Below, one piece after another: positions 10,632 through 20,451 of a stretch of DNA of 64,000 nucleotides. The stretch covers positions 1-64,000 of the forward strand of contig CAJNDT010004713.1 in assembly GCA_905221615.1 (NCBI GenBank), in the 5' to 3' direction. The notes beneath the pieces are model-generated. The model had not been told where the DNA came from and ran no database searches. It worked only from the letters and a program-made list of their open reading frames with translations. Source of the DNA: Symbiodinium sp. CCMP2592 (lineage: Eukaryota > Sar > Dinophyceae > Suessiales > Symbiodiniaceae). Each line of letters starts with the position of its first letter. Position 1 is the first letter of the stretch. The position numbers were made by a program, and so were the translations under genes.

Positions 10632-11396
10632 TTAAGCTAAGGTTGCAATCTCGGCTGGGGTGAAATGGTAAAGCTGGCTAAGAGCAGTGCGTGCTTCTCT
10701 GCTTGCTGAAGATAAGCTGCGGAAAGAAGCCGTGCAGAAGCAACTAAAGAAGTGACCCGCGACTCTGAGTTGAAACCAGCAAACGCTCAGAGTCGAATCC
10801 GCCTGAAAGCAAACGCGGGGCGATGAAGACCAGAGTGCCAGGCGGCGCCTGACGAGAATCAAGCGAGGCGGGGTATTGTTAAAGGGGCAGGGCCTAGCTT
10901 GTTGATAGCGCCAACAAAAATCCTCAGGCTGGGTGCGATCGCGGAAGGCCACGCTGAGCAGAATGCGTCTGCAAGAAGGAGAGACGTCCCAAGAAGTGCA
11001 AAGATGCCGGTGCGAAGCGACGCAAAGCTGAGCAAGGCACTGGCAGTCAAAGAAGCAGAGGAAGCTGAGCAAGAAACCTGCTGAGCATGCCGACTCAAGA
11101 CATGCAAACCAGGAAGCAGTGCTGGGCATGGCAAAGGACCCTGGAGAACGGCGCCAGAGGGCCCAGCGAGCCACAACAAGCTGAGCATGTGTGGGCGGGT
11201 GCACGGCGGTGCTGGCAGAAGCGACTGCAGGCTCGGTGCGCGGCCGTTGGATCTGCCCTTGGCGACCCATGGCGCGGAGCAGAGCGGAGCAAAAGAAGCC
11301 TAGCTCAGAAAAAAGTATGAATGCAAGCAAACTCAAGCTGTGTAGGAAGCGCATGTAAGCTGCTAGTAGAACTGCAAGCAAGCTAGGTAAATGCAA
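10632..11396 (-). other. Open frame in 5' region of YR element copy 1, doubtful
   Basis: A 254-codon open frame begins just inside repeat A1 and runs to 10632. The N-terminus is strongly hydrophobic (MHLPSLLAVLLAAYMRFL and on for about 40 residues) and the rest is rich in Ser, Cys and Arg without recognisable motifs. Copy 2 has a short ORF at the equivalent place (45649-45879) but with unrelated coiled-coil sequence. This may be only the untranslated leader of the element. Confidence 0.25.
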
Positions 11397-11399
11397 TGC

Positions 11400-11531
11400 G
11401 TGAAAAAGCTAAAATCGGAAGCGATCCGGGTCGACAGCTTGAGCTAGCAGTGCGGCGCAAGGCGAAGCAATGCAAGCTCACGTACTTACCGAAAACACTG
11501 TCGACCAAAAACAACAAACTCACGACAAGCG
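11400..11531 (-). repeat. Split direct repeat A1 of YR element copy 1
   Basis: This 132-bp segment matches A2 at 195-326 with one visible difference (GTCGAC here, GTCAAC there). It is the 5' end of the minus-strand element and ends at AAGCG next to the target sequence TGTTGCTC. The near-identity to A2 indicates a fairly recent insertion. Confidence 0.87.
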
Positions 11532-12901
11532 TGTTGCTCACCCCAGTTGAGACGCATACGTACGGCAGCAGGCGCGTCTTGGCCTCCACTGTGGTAGACG
11601 TCTTCGATCCAAGGGCCTCCGCAATTAGCAATTGGCCTTCTCCCTCAGAGGTGAGAGTCAAGGACAGAACGTTCTGAGAATCGCTCCAACGACAAGATGT
11701 GTGTACACAAAAGAGAAATTGCCCGACTACACATCGGGTCCAATCAGAGCATCTCTCCATCAGAAGCTCCAATGCCTCCACTCGTCGACGACTGAGAGAA
11801 TCCCTCTGTCTCAGAGGAGCCAGGAGCCTTCTTGAGCTTCAAGTCCTGTGCGACGCCACGCACCCTCGAAGATAAGATGGCCTCCAAGTCCATATACTTG
11901 AAACGGGCAATGGCATGAAAGAACCTCAAAGCTTCCAGGATATGAGAAGCCGTAGAAGCTTTAGCACCATGCTCCCGAAATCCTGAAAAGATCGCGTAGA
12001 CTTGAGCCTCGTTAAGCCGCCATGGTGAATCCAGCGAAGCATCATAGGACCTCACCACAAACACTTGCATCGATAGGGATCTCTTCTGCAAAGTCAAGGA
12101 CGCCTTTCCTCGGAAAGCGTCTGCCAGGCTCTGCATTATGACTTGCTCATCCTCCATGGCTTTTCCTTGATCAACCAGGCTGCTGCCCAAGGCTGTGGCC
12201 TCGGGGTCAATCAAGATCAGCATCTTGAACCTCCTCAAAGAAGAATCCCTTATGTCCGCATCAGATTTCGGCAGCCTTGCTTTGGCCAACCTTCTGGTCA
12301 CCGTCCAAGGGACGTGGGCAAAAATATCAGGTTCAGGATCCCTCTCCTTTGTCATAGACAGAGTTTCGCTCACCCCAACAGAAGTCGAAAGTCTCAAGAA
12401 AAATTCCGGGCATTGCTCAAGATGTGAAGGCTTTGACTCCCAGGGCTGACGTGGCAACTCAAACCTCCTTCTCTTGTGAACTGCTGCAGCCACCATTTGA
12501 GAAGCGTCCAGCTCAGCCATAGGTCCCTCAAGCCATGACAGCTTATTGGATTGCGGTCCTGGCAGATGTGGCGGAGCAGCAGAAGAGGAAGCAGATATCT
12601 CTTCTTCCACGCACTCAAAGCTTCCCAGTTCATTGTCTTGAACTTGAGAATACCACTCTCTCTCATCCGCAGAAAAATCCAAATTCTCGCCTTCAGCATA
12701 CTCTGCGCATCCCTCAAAACTCAAGATGTCCGACTGCTGGACCTCTGCTAGGTCATCCCGAAGCAGCCCCTCAAGGTGTTCTTCGAATGGGTCCCCGGCG
12801 GCGTCAGGACCATCCTGTATCAGCCCCCACACGTTGTAAGGAGCTTCTGCCGAATCACCCCCTTCCATATCAGAAGCTTCGAAAGGCAACCGACGGTCCA
12901 T
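11532..12901 (-). pseudogene. Decayed recombinase ORF of an older YR element, interrupted by copy 1
   Basis: A 385-codon frame from 12901 encodes an acidic N-terminus and then a core-binding type region, including KRSLSMQVFVVRSYD, LNEAQVYAIF and ASHILEALRFFH. This is typical of dinoflagellate YR retroelement recombinases. Near 11825 the frame is shifted. In the second frame the product continues PLRQRDSLSRRRVEALELL, then GQFLFCVHTSCRWSDSQ (RWSD carries the probable catalytic Arg), and KTRLLPYVCVSTGVSN up to 11532, where copy 1 begins. Joining to bases 17-1 on the other side continues in frame as TPWAQL. So one frameshift plus an 11.5-kb insertion inactivated it. The remaining catalytic part lies left of the window. 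Confidence 0.72.
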
Positions 12902-13640
12902 TGTTTAAGGCTGCGCACAGAAGCAGCAGACGCGAAGGCTCCAGCTCACACGAAGGAAATAAAAGCGATCGGCTGGAGACATGTGGATCCAAACAAGCTG
13001 CACAACATCGGAATGTTCGGCGCAGTGTAAAAAGCGGCCAAAAGCGGCACGGCCTTCCATGGCTGGACCCACCGAAAAGTTTTAAAAGCTCAGCTCGAGC
13101 AGTCACTTCGTCGCAAACAAGAGCGTCATCAGAGATGCACACAAGGATGGACATGCGACTAAAAATCTGTAAAGCATGCCAAATACTTCTCTTGAAAAAT
13201 CCACCCAAAAAGGGGGGGGATGAAATAAGTCTCATGAAGTACCGTTGTCAATGTCAAACACGGCCTGCGGCCTGTCACCGATTTCAAAGAAAGAAAAGTC
13301 TGCAGGCAGAAAAGTTTCTTCATATTATGTCTGTTGATCGGCTAGCAGGATATTGAGTTGGGGGGGATTGGCAGGGCTCAGAACGTTAAATTGAAGCATG
13401 TGGGTACCCTAGATATTAGGTTGTTGCCGCCACGTGCACACCCATATGGCCTTAATTCGCTCCACACCAAGGATCGATTATATATATATATATGTATATA
13501 TAGCATGGTTGGGGTACCCTAGCTAGTCCCCCTGATTGGGCCCCGTACACATTAAGTATAGTCCGAACCCCTATAGGGGATGGGGAACCGGATTGGGTTC
13601 TGGTACTCGGACTTTACCTTATAAGGTTTTATGCTTGGAG
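12902..13640. other. Intergenic stretch without recognised gene
   Basis: Contains the upstream side of the decayed YR element, a G-run (13213-13219), a short AT microsatellite (13478-13503) and short direct repeats such as GGTACCCTAG at 13404 and 13515. I see no convincing gene. Confidence 0.5.
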
Positions 13641-14075
13641 CTTCGAAGGATCTATGGTTTAGGATATCGGGTTGAGGGTTTGGGGATGCGGGTTGAGGAT
13701 TTAGAATTAGGGTTTGAGGTTCATGGTTGTAGGGTTCCAGGCTTGGTTAAGGGGCTTAGGATTCAGGGTTTAAGTTTTAAGGTTTTCGGGGTGTGAGAAT
13801 CCAGGGTTCGAGGTTTAGGGACTCCGGGGTTTAGGTTTAGGATTTTGTGTTTGTGTTTAGGTTTAGGGTCTAAGCTCTAAGGTATCGGGCTGAGGAGTTT
13901 AGTGTTTGGGGCTTTAGGATCAGGGTTTGAGGTTTAGGGCTAATTGGGGTTTGGGATTTAGGATTTAGGGTTTCAAGTGGATCGTTTGGGATTCTGTGTT
14001 GAAAGGTGCTTATAGGGTTCTGGATCAGGGGTTTTTGGCTTACTTTGCTGGGTTTAGGATGAGGGCTTTGGTTTC
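13640..14075. repeat. Degenerate TTTAGGG telomere-like repeat tract
   Basis: More than 400 bp of imperfect GGGTTTAGG/GGTTTGAGG units in one orientation (G-rich on plus), strongly diverged. TTTAGGG is the plant-type telomere unit also reported from dinoflagellates. Here it is interstitial and degenerate. Confidence 0.75.
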
Positions 14076-14157
14076 TTTGTAGTGTGGTTGATCCCAAGAC
14101 AGCCCAAAACATAAGCCTCATGTTATCCCAGGCATATGGTATAATATATGCCGATCT

Positions 14158-14680
14158 GGATCGATGCCGTGGCATTGGTGGTTCGATCCCGTGACTTCCT
14201 TGACTGCATCCTTATCGAATGGTGTGATCCTTCTGTGACTGTCGTGCGGGGATATCCCAGGTATGTATGTCGATGTGGAATCGATATTGGAAATCATGTG
14301 GATCGATGTCTATCGTTTGGTGGTTCCCTGGGCTTAAATCGTGACTTGGTGGACTGCAGCCTCCTGGCCTCTTATCGAACCAAGATTCTTGCGGACAGGA
14401 CTGTCGTGCTGTAATGTCATAATGCATCAAAATCTCGACCGATGTCTCAGGTATATCGATAAATATCCTATGGTGGTTCTCTGATCAACAACGTATATCG
14501 CGACTTGGTGGACACCAATTATGTACAGCCCCCTGGTCTATCGAATCAAGATCCTTCTGCACATGGCTGTCGTGCTGCAATGTCATGAAGCACTAAATCT
14601 CCCTATCCCAGGTATATCGATGTGGGTTGTATACAAATCAGCATGGAACTGGATTCAATTTCGTGACTTGGTACCTGGTT
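14158..14680. repeat. Diverged tandem repeat, about 165-bp period
   Basis: Three or more diverged units share CCCAGGTATATCGATGTGG, TCGTGACTTGGTGGAC, a TATCGAACCAAGATCCTT block and GACTGTCGTGCTGCAATG. Boundary marks occur near 14249, 14449 and 14607. No coding potential is consistent between units. Confidence 0.6.
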
Positions 14681-15574
14681 CCTTCGGCTGCAGTGTGTTT
14701 CGTGACCTGCATGCATGGTTAATAATAGCACATAGCATAAACATCTCCCGGAAGGCTGATCATATGTGGAGCTCTGCTGGTTCATTATCTCCTGGCTTCT
14801 TGGACGAATGTATCGGCATCTTGTTGTGACCATACCCAATCCCCATTCGAGCCGAACACTTGCTGCCTCAGGAGCGAGATGAGATTGCGATGCATCGATC
14901 AATGGAGCTTGGCAGCTCGCAGGGGAACCTTGGAATCAAAAGCGCTCCATATTGAGCGAGTATGGCAGGTGCATGTGCAGTGCCATATACACATGTGCAT
15001 GCTTTCTCGACTGGGTCCAAGTGCAGGGTGATGAAATAGACATGCAGTTGGGAATAACCTATAGGTTAATGCTTGTGTGCATGTGCATGCACCTCAGGCC
15101 TCACATATACAACTACAGATGTCTTAATCCCATATACATTGTAATTGTCTAAACCACTTGTTCTGTGCAGCTCAGTCCTCACTGCAGGCTATGTGTTCTA
15201 AACCTTATGATCCCTAGACCCTATACAATATAATATCCTACTGTCTATATATATATATATACATACATATATATATATATATAGTGAACTGATCGGTATA
15301 TCCCCTGCAATAATTGTTTGTCGATCCCGCTGGATGGGATTCACGGTGATCGTGCTGATCACGAATTATATTATTTGATCGGTAACCTCTCTGCAACTTT
15401 GCTGCAATCAGATGACTCCAAACCCGCATCCCCATGCCCTAGAGCACCAGATCCCGAACCCAGACCCCAAATTGCTTTCAGGCAAGCATGCCAAAGGCCA
15501 AACCGGGTGAGAGTGTTGCTGAGTCCTTTCTTCGCATTTCAGTATAAGCGATTTTGCATGCTGTGGGACGGGCA
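14681..15574. other. Intergenic stretch with AT microsatellite
   Basis: No gene recognised. An AT dinucleotide tract lies at about 15247-15281, and ATGTGCATG-type repeats lie near 14970-15090. Confidence 0.5.
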
Positions 15575-15770
15575 AGGGTGGGGTTCGGGTTTAGGGCTTA
15601 GGGTCTAGGGCTTAAGGGGCTTTGGGTTTAGGGCTTCGGGTATAGGGCTTAGGGCCTAAAGGGTTTAGGGCTGTAGGGATTAGTGGGTTTCTGGTTTAGG
15701 GCTTAGGTTCTTGGGCTTAAGGTTAGGGCTTAGGGTTTAGGGCTTCGGGTTTAGGGCTGTAGGGATTATA
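15575..15770. repeat. TTTAGGG-like tract
   Basis: About 200 bp of GGGTTTAGGGCTT-type units, G-rich on plus, directly upstream of the first candidate exon of the following gene. Confidence 0.75.
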
Positions 15771-15779
15771 ACATAGGTC

Positions 15780-16432
15780 ATGGTTCCTGTGCATAATCCA
15801 AGGCGCTTCGAAGAGGTGCTGCTCAAGCACATGGATTTGAAAGCCGTTCAGAAGAACGGCGAACTGGTGGTAGGCCGATTACCATGCATGCACTGCGCAC
15901 TTTCTAAAATATTCTCTCTTATTACGGCAGGAGGAGATTTGCGAAAAAAGAAGAATGCTTGGTTTCGAAAGGCTTATGATGAGCTGCCACTCGTATTGCA
16001 ACTTCATCTCTTGAAGCCAGGGATTTGTGTGCTTGCAACATGTTAACAGGTTATACGTGCACTACCCAAGGTCGCTGAAGAGAAGACCCTCCCGAGGAAA
16101 GCTTTTGACCATGCTGGAGAACATGAACAGCCGGCACCGCTTGTGCAGGGGGCTTACATCATATAGTATCGATAGTAATAGATCGAGGGCCAATCCCGAA
16201 ACATCCAAATCTGGAAGCCAATGCACTTGCTGCCGAAGGTCCGACCTCCATGGACAGCTCAAGCTGGGCATCGGTGCAGGCAGACAAGATGTCGAAGTTG
16301 CTGGACAAGTGTGTGAGAAGTGGCCAAGCTCTCAGAAGAAAGGACTCTGGGGAGGAGGCAAAGAAGAAAAAGAAAGAGGGGAGTTCCATGGACGAGATGG
16401 AAACCCAGATTGAAGGTCGGGTCCGAGGTTAA
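15780..16432 (+). CDS. Candidate 5' exons of the micro-exon nuclear protein gene
   Basis: Three or four stretches look like exons on the plus strand. From 15780 an open stretch starts MVPVHNPRRFEEVLLKHMDL and reaches a possible donor near 15866. After an acceptor at about 15930 another encodes LRKKKNAWFRKAYDELP. A third follows ACAG at 16050 and encodes VIRALPKVAEEKTLPRK to about 16148. A fourth follows CCGAAG near 16240 and encodes SSWASVQADKMSKLLDKC, then a KKKKKEG basic run, ending with a GT donor near 16419. Basic clusters suggest a nuclear protein. Phases between the first two pieces do not fit cleanly, and linkage to the gene starting at 16905 is inferred from strand and proximity only. 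Confidence 0.4.
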
Positions 16433-16744
16433 TTGTCGGCAGTTTAAGCCAATAGGTGCTATGACCCTATTATTGAGGAGATCTGGAAGCACTGCTACGC
16501 GAGTTTGACGATGCCATCCCTGAGGCACGATGCTATCACAGCATATATATATAATATAGGATTATAGCTATGCAAGATGTAGGGTTTTGGGCAGACCCAC
16601 TCCTGTATAGTTTGGATACGAAACTAGCCAGTCGCATATCCCTCTCCTGTAGCTTTCTAGACTACCTGCAAATGTCCCTTCTGCTATGCTAATAGTAGGG
16701 TATGGGCCAGTCCCACTCCTGTATAGTTTGGACACAGATCGTAT

Positions 16745-16890
16745 ACCCCAAGAAACCCTAAACCCTATTAACAAACCCTAAACCCTAACAAATCCCTAAA
16801 CCCTCAAACCCTAAACCCTAGCAAACCCTAAACCCCAACAAGCCCTAAACCTTAATTATAAGAAGCACTAAACCCTAATAAACCTTAAAC
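16745..16890. repeat. CCCTAAA tract (reverse-orientation telomere-like repeat)
   Basis: About 145 bp of ACCCTAAACCCTAA units, C-rich on plus and so opposite in orientation to the tracts at 13640 and 15575. It lies in a presumed intron just before the exon at 16905. Confidence 0.78.
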
Positions 16891-16904
16891 CCGGCCTGCT
16901 GCAG

Positions 16905-18948
16905 GAAAAGCTCGGAAAAGGCAGCCCAGACGAGGAGGTGCGTGGTGCTACTCCTGGGCTTAGGCTACGGGATATGTCTTTGTGGGTTTACTTGGCTTAG
17001 GGCTTGGGGTTTTGGGGTTGAGGGGTTTAGGGTACAGGGTTACGGGGGTTACCGTGTTATGCAGCCCAAGTGTACACCCAATGCTCTGCAGGACCAGAAC
17101 GACGATATCGACGGCGAAGAGCTGAACTCAGAAGAGGCCTGGCTGAAGACCCAAAGTCCAAGCCCCGAACCCTGCTAAGTTTCAGAATTCGGTACTCCCA
17201 GCTCAGTCTGAATGCTCGACAGGATGCAATGGCAGAAGAGAGCGCAGAAGAAGCGGCTTCAGAAGCCGAAGTGGCAGAGGAGACTACCTCGGAGCATTAA
17301 GGGCTTTAGGGTTTAGGGTTTAGGGGTTTAGGGTTATATATATATATGCAATATACATCCCCTATTTAAGACGGACCCATCTCTTAAACAATTTCAGGAT
17401 CAAGCTGAAGGAAGTGAAGAGGAGATGCAAGAAGCCGAAATGGCACAGGAGACCGTTGGCCGTGCATACCCAATATAATAATATATATATATATATATAC
17501 ATGTATAATTTGTGCTTTATCCTCCGGCGCCAAAACCTCACTGCCCTGAACAGGATGAAGCAAGCCACCATGAAGAAGCGGAAGAAGACGAAGTGCCAGA
17601 GGACACTCAGAATTAATCGACCTAGGTCGAACCAATAATTAATACACAAATCAATTCTTAATAACCCCTTGCTCGGATCAGGATCAAGGAGCGGAAGCAG
17701 CAGAAGAAGGATCGGAAGTTGGCGCTCTGGAAGAGGAGACTACGTCGGATGAAATGTGAGTTTAAGGCAATTACTGTATGTATAACCCAAAACCCAGAAA
17801 CGCACAGGATCCAAGAAGTGAAGAGGAAGCCGCAGCTTCCGAAGTGGCAGAGGAGGTCAGAGCTTGTTTCTGTATACATACATATATAATATATATATAT
17901 ATATATAGTCTACACATGCAGTTAAACCTCAAAGCCTTAAAGCCCCAGACCCGCAATTCCTCTCTTTATCAGGACGCAGGAAGCGAAGAAGAACGCCAAG
18001 AATCCGAAGTGTTAGAGGACACATGTACTTAAGTTCATTTGAATGCCCGAGACACACAATCTCCCCAACAGGATCCCGGAAGTGAAGAAGCAGCCGAAGA
18101 CTCCGAAGTGGCAGAGGAGATGTCTAGTATGGATTCTTAAACATGCAAGCCCCACACCCACAATCCTCCCCCATAACAGGATCCCAGAAGTCATGAAGAA
18201 GCAGCCGAAGAATCCGAAGCGGCAGAGGAGACGTCGAGTATGGATTGTTAAACCTGCAAGCCCCACGCCCACAATGCTTTCCCATAACAGGATCCCAGAA
18301 GTGAGGAAGCAGCCGAAGAATCCGAAGCGGCAGAGGATCTCGAGACGTCGAGTATGGATTGTTAAACCTGCAAGCCCCACACCCACAATGCTCCCCCAAG
18401 ACAGGATCCCAGAACTGAAGAAGCGGCCGAAGAATCCGAACCGGCAGAGGAGACGTCTAGCACAATCCTCACCCATTACAGGATGCCAGAAGTGAAGAAG
18501 CAGCCGAAGAATCCGAACCGGCAGAGGAGACGTCTAGTATGGATTGTGAAGCCTGCAAGCCCCCACACACACACAATCCTCACCCATTACAGGATGCCAA
18601 AAGTGAAGAAGCAGCCGACGAATCCGAAGCGGCAGAGGAGACGTCTAGTATGGATTGTGAAGCCTGCAAGCCCCCCCACATACAATCCTCACCCATAACA
18701 GGATGCCAGAAGTGAAGAAGCAGCCGACGAATCCGAAGCGGCAGAGGAGACGTCTAGTATGGATTGTCAAGCCTGCAAGCCCCAGACCCTAAATCCTCCC
18801 CCATATATAGAACAGGATCCACGAAGTGAAGAAGCAGGCGAAGACTCCGATGTGGCAGAGGACCTTAGATCCCGAGACCCGCAACTTCCCTGGTTTGTAT
18901 TTTGTATATATATATATAAATATATATACATACACCTAGCCCTAGAAT

Positions 18949-18987
<39 letters not shown>

Positions 18988-20451
18988 TATATATATATAT
19001 ACATGTATATAATCGATTAAAATTCTAATCCACCTATAAAAAAATCCAAGAACTGAAGAAGCTGCCTCTGAATTCGAAGTTTGGGAGGACTCCTGTATTT
19101 GGGTTAAACCCTAAAGTCCCAGACACGCAATCCCCCCTGTATCAGGATCCAAGAAGCGAAGAAGGAGACCAAGAATCCGAAGTGGCAGAGGACCAGATAA
19201 ACCGGAGGAATAGGCCCTAATTAGCCTAGCTTCCCCTCGACCCTAAATGCTAAAGCCCCAGAGTCCTCGACAGGATTCGGCTGGACACTTGAAGCAGATC
19301 GACCTACAGCTAACTCCCAAGCAAACCCTAAACACTAAACCCTATACCGAAACCCTCAACACTAAACCCTGCACCAGGAAACCCAGATCGTGGTTGCAAG
19401 CGACGAAGGTCACGAGGCCGATGCATCCCAGAGCCTATCAACCAGCGATAGATAGATAGATAGATATAGATAGATATATATATATATATAACTTATATTA
19501 AAGTCGATCAGGACGATGATCCGCCGTTTGACGGCGAAGGACAGGTCAAGGCCGTGACTATCGTCATCAACTGTAGGCGGCTTATGCTGGATCACTATAC
19601 CACTATACTCGTATGCAGGCTGAAGCCCCGACACCGAAGAAGAAAAGGCGAGGCACCCAGGAGGCGCTGCAGAGCGACGAGGCAGGGGCATCCGAAGCCT
19701 CGGGTGTGAAGCAGATCTCAATTCCGTCTATCTGCATGCATGCATGTGCACATATGCATGTGTATATAAATAAACGCATGCATGTATATCGGACACGTTA
19801 TATTATATGGACACATACTATATACAGGTGGTGTCTCCGGCTCCTGGACGTGCCCTGAAGAGATCCACTTCTTCGTCCGTTCGTTACGAGAAGAAGGAGG
19901 GCCGGGCGCCGGCTGCGCATCTGATGGAATTGAAGGAGGTCCATCGGGCGGCTGTTGAGGCATACGCTGTGCCTGTGCCCAGCCCAGCTGAGCAATTAGC
20001 TCTTCATCGGGCAGAGGCCGCTTCGAAGAAACGAAAGCCTCCTCAGGCTGCTGTGCGCACAAAGCAGCTTGCAAACGGATGGTACCGGGAGACGCGAAGG
20101 AGGATGAAAGGCAAGAACGAGGGCGACTTGTATAATGTATATACCCACAGCAGTGGGAAAAGCTACCCATCGCGTGTTCTATTCGAGAAAGCAGGAGGCA
20201 TCGATGACAGCCCGCCGAAGCGCAAAGGGCCAGCACCCGCACCCAAGGATGATGTGGTGAAAGCCTCAGCCAAGAAAGCCGCGAAAGCCAAAGCGAAGAA
20301 AGCCCCGAAAGCCAAAGCGAAGAAAGCCCCGAAAGCCGCTGCGAAGAAAGCCTCGAGATCGGCAGCCGCTGCGGAGGACGTTGAGGAGGAGTCCGTGGGC
20401 AGTGATGCTCAAGATGAGGAGGTATCCGCGCCGGAGAGCGAGCAGGCCTGA
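16905..20451 (+). CDS. Micro-exon gene: acidic-repeat nuclear protein with MBD-like domain and Lys-rich tail
   Basis: A spliced gene of more than 20 very short exons. Inferred exons, all starting after AG and mostly in phase 0: 16905-16937, 17092-17136, 17223-17279, 17398-17448, 17554-17601, 17682-17735, 17808-17852, 17973-18017, then an 18072-19190 series, 19378-~19436, 19512-19544, 19619-~19702 (with PKKKRR, a nuclear-localisation-type run) and the terminal exon 19828-20451. Most middle exons encode one acidic unit such as DPRSEEAAEESEAAE. The product would be an acidic repeat domain, an NLS, an MBD-like domain and a Lys/Ala-rich tail, which fits a chromatin protein. Most introns appear to begin with GA rather than GT, a donor type reported for Symbiodinium. 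Intron reads contain stops, AT microsatellites and TTTAGGG tracts. Some exon ends are uncertain. Confidence 0.68.
17808..19190 (+). repeat. Tandem array of 45-bp micro-exons and their introns
   Basis: Eleven of the thirteen units here are exactly 45 bp between ACAG|GAT and GCAGAG|GA: 17808, 17973, 18072, 18291, 18405, 18482, 18593, 18702, 18816 and 19146 are clear starts. The unit at 18180 is 48 bp (one extra codon). The unit near 19043 has lost its acceptor AG and is degenerate. Between about 18120 and 18790 the introns are also repeated (CTAGTATGGATTGT, CCTGCAAGCCCC, ACAATCCTC), so whole exon-intron units of about 80-115 bp were duplicated. Outside that core only the exon is conserved and the introns differ, consistent with selection on the peptide. 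Confidence 0.75.
19828..20451 (+). CDS. Terminal exon: MBD-like domain and Lys/Ala-rich C-terminus
   Basis: This exon of 207 codons plus stop follows ATATACAG. After a basic Ser-rich start (ALKRSTSSSVRYEKKEG) comes LANGWYRETRRRMKGKN, then LYNVYTHSSGKSYPSRVLFEK. The pattern GW-x-RE...G...DVY..P.GK.(F/Y)RS...E resembles the methyl-CpG-binding (MBD/TAM) fold: the Trp-Arg strand, Tyr and GK-x-Y-x-S spacing are visible. The tail is composed of KAKAKKAP-type repeats like linker-histone tails, then an acidic end (EDVEEESVGSD). MBD proteins read modified DNA, but whether this one binds methylcytosine, another modified base, or DNA non-specifically cannot be told. I am confident it is coding, less so of the MBD assignment. 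Confidence 0.62.
   Translation: MVSPAPGRALKRSTSSSVRYEKKEGRAPAAHLMELKEVHRAAVEAYAVPVPSPAEQLALHRAEAASKKRKPPQAAVRTKQLANGWYRETRRRMKGKNEGDLYNVYTHSSGKSYPSRVLFEKAGGIDDSPPKRKGPAPAPKDDVVKASAKKAAKAKAKKAPKAKAKKAPKAAAKKASRSAAAAEDVEEESVGSDAQDEEVSAPESEQA

Larger units (their letters stand above)
18..11531 (-). mobile_element. DIRS/PAT-like tyrosine-recombinase retrotransposon, copy 1
   Basis: An 11.5-kb element transcribed on the minus strand. In that direction the order is repeat A1 (11531-11400), several ORFs (small ORFs, Pro-rich ORF, tyrosine recombinase, gag-like, RT-RNase H), B1 (486-327), A2 (326-195), a 17-bp spacer and B2 (177-18). A1-ORFs-B1-A2-B2 is the split-direct-repeat arrangement of PAT-like members of the DIRS order, which integrate a circular DNA with a tyrosine recombinase and leave no target-site duplication. 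The flanks fit this: removing the element joins an older ORF in frame (see 11532-12901). The RT and gag ORFs are open but the recombinase is broken, so this copy is probably non-autonomous. The boundaries are ambiguous by about 3-4 bp because target and element share GCG(T). Confidence 0.85.

Noticed and set aside
12535..13356. A 273-codon plus-strand ORF
   Set aside because: The first part is antisense to the decayed YR recombinase ORF, whose minus-strand reading has recognisable motifs. The remainder has no motif.
18043..18495. A continuous 150-codon plus-strand ORF with repeats like RIPEVKKQPKNPKRQRR
   Set aside because: It is the off-frame reading through the micro-exon array. The frame crosses conserved AG acceptors and the duplicated introns, and it does not extend beyond the duplicated core, whereas the exon reading is conserved outside it.
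18043..18520. GT donors (GAC|GTC) at micro-exon ends instead of GA
   Set aside because: Possible for a subset of units, but exons ending TTAGAGGACACATG, GCAGAGGACCTTAG and GCAGAGGACCAGAT lack it. GAG|GA is the only boundary shared by nearly all, though cDNA could overturn this.
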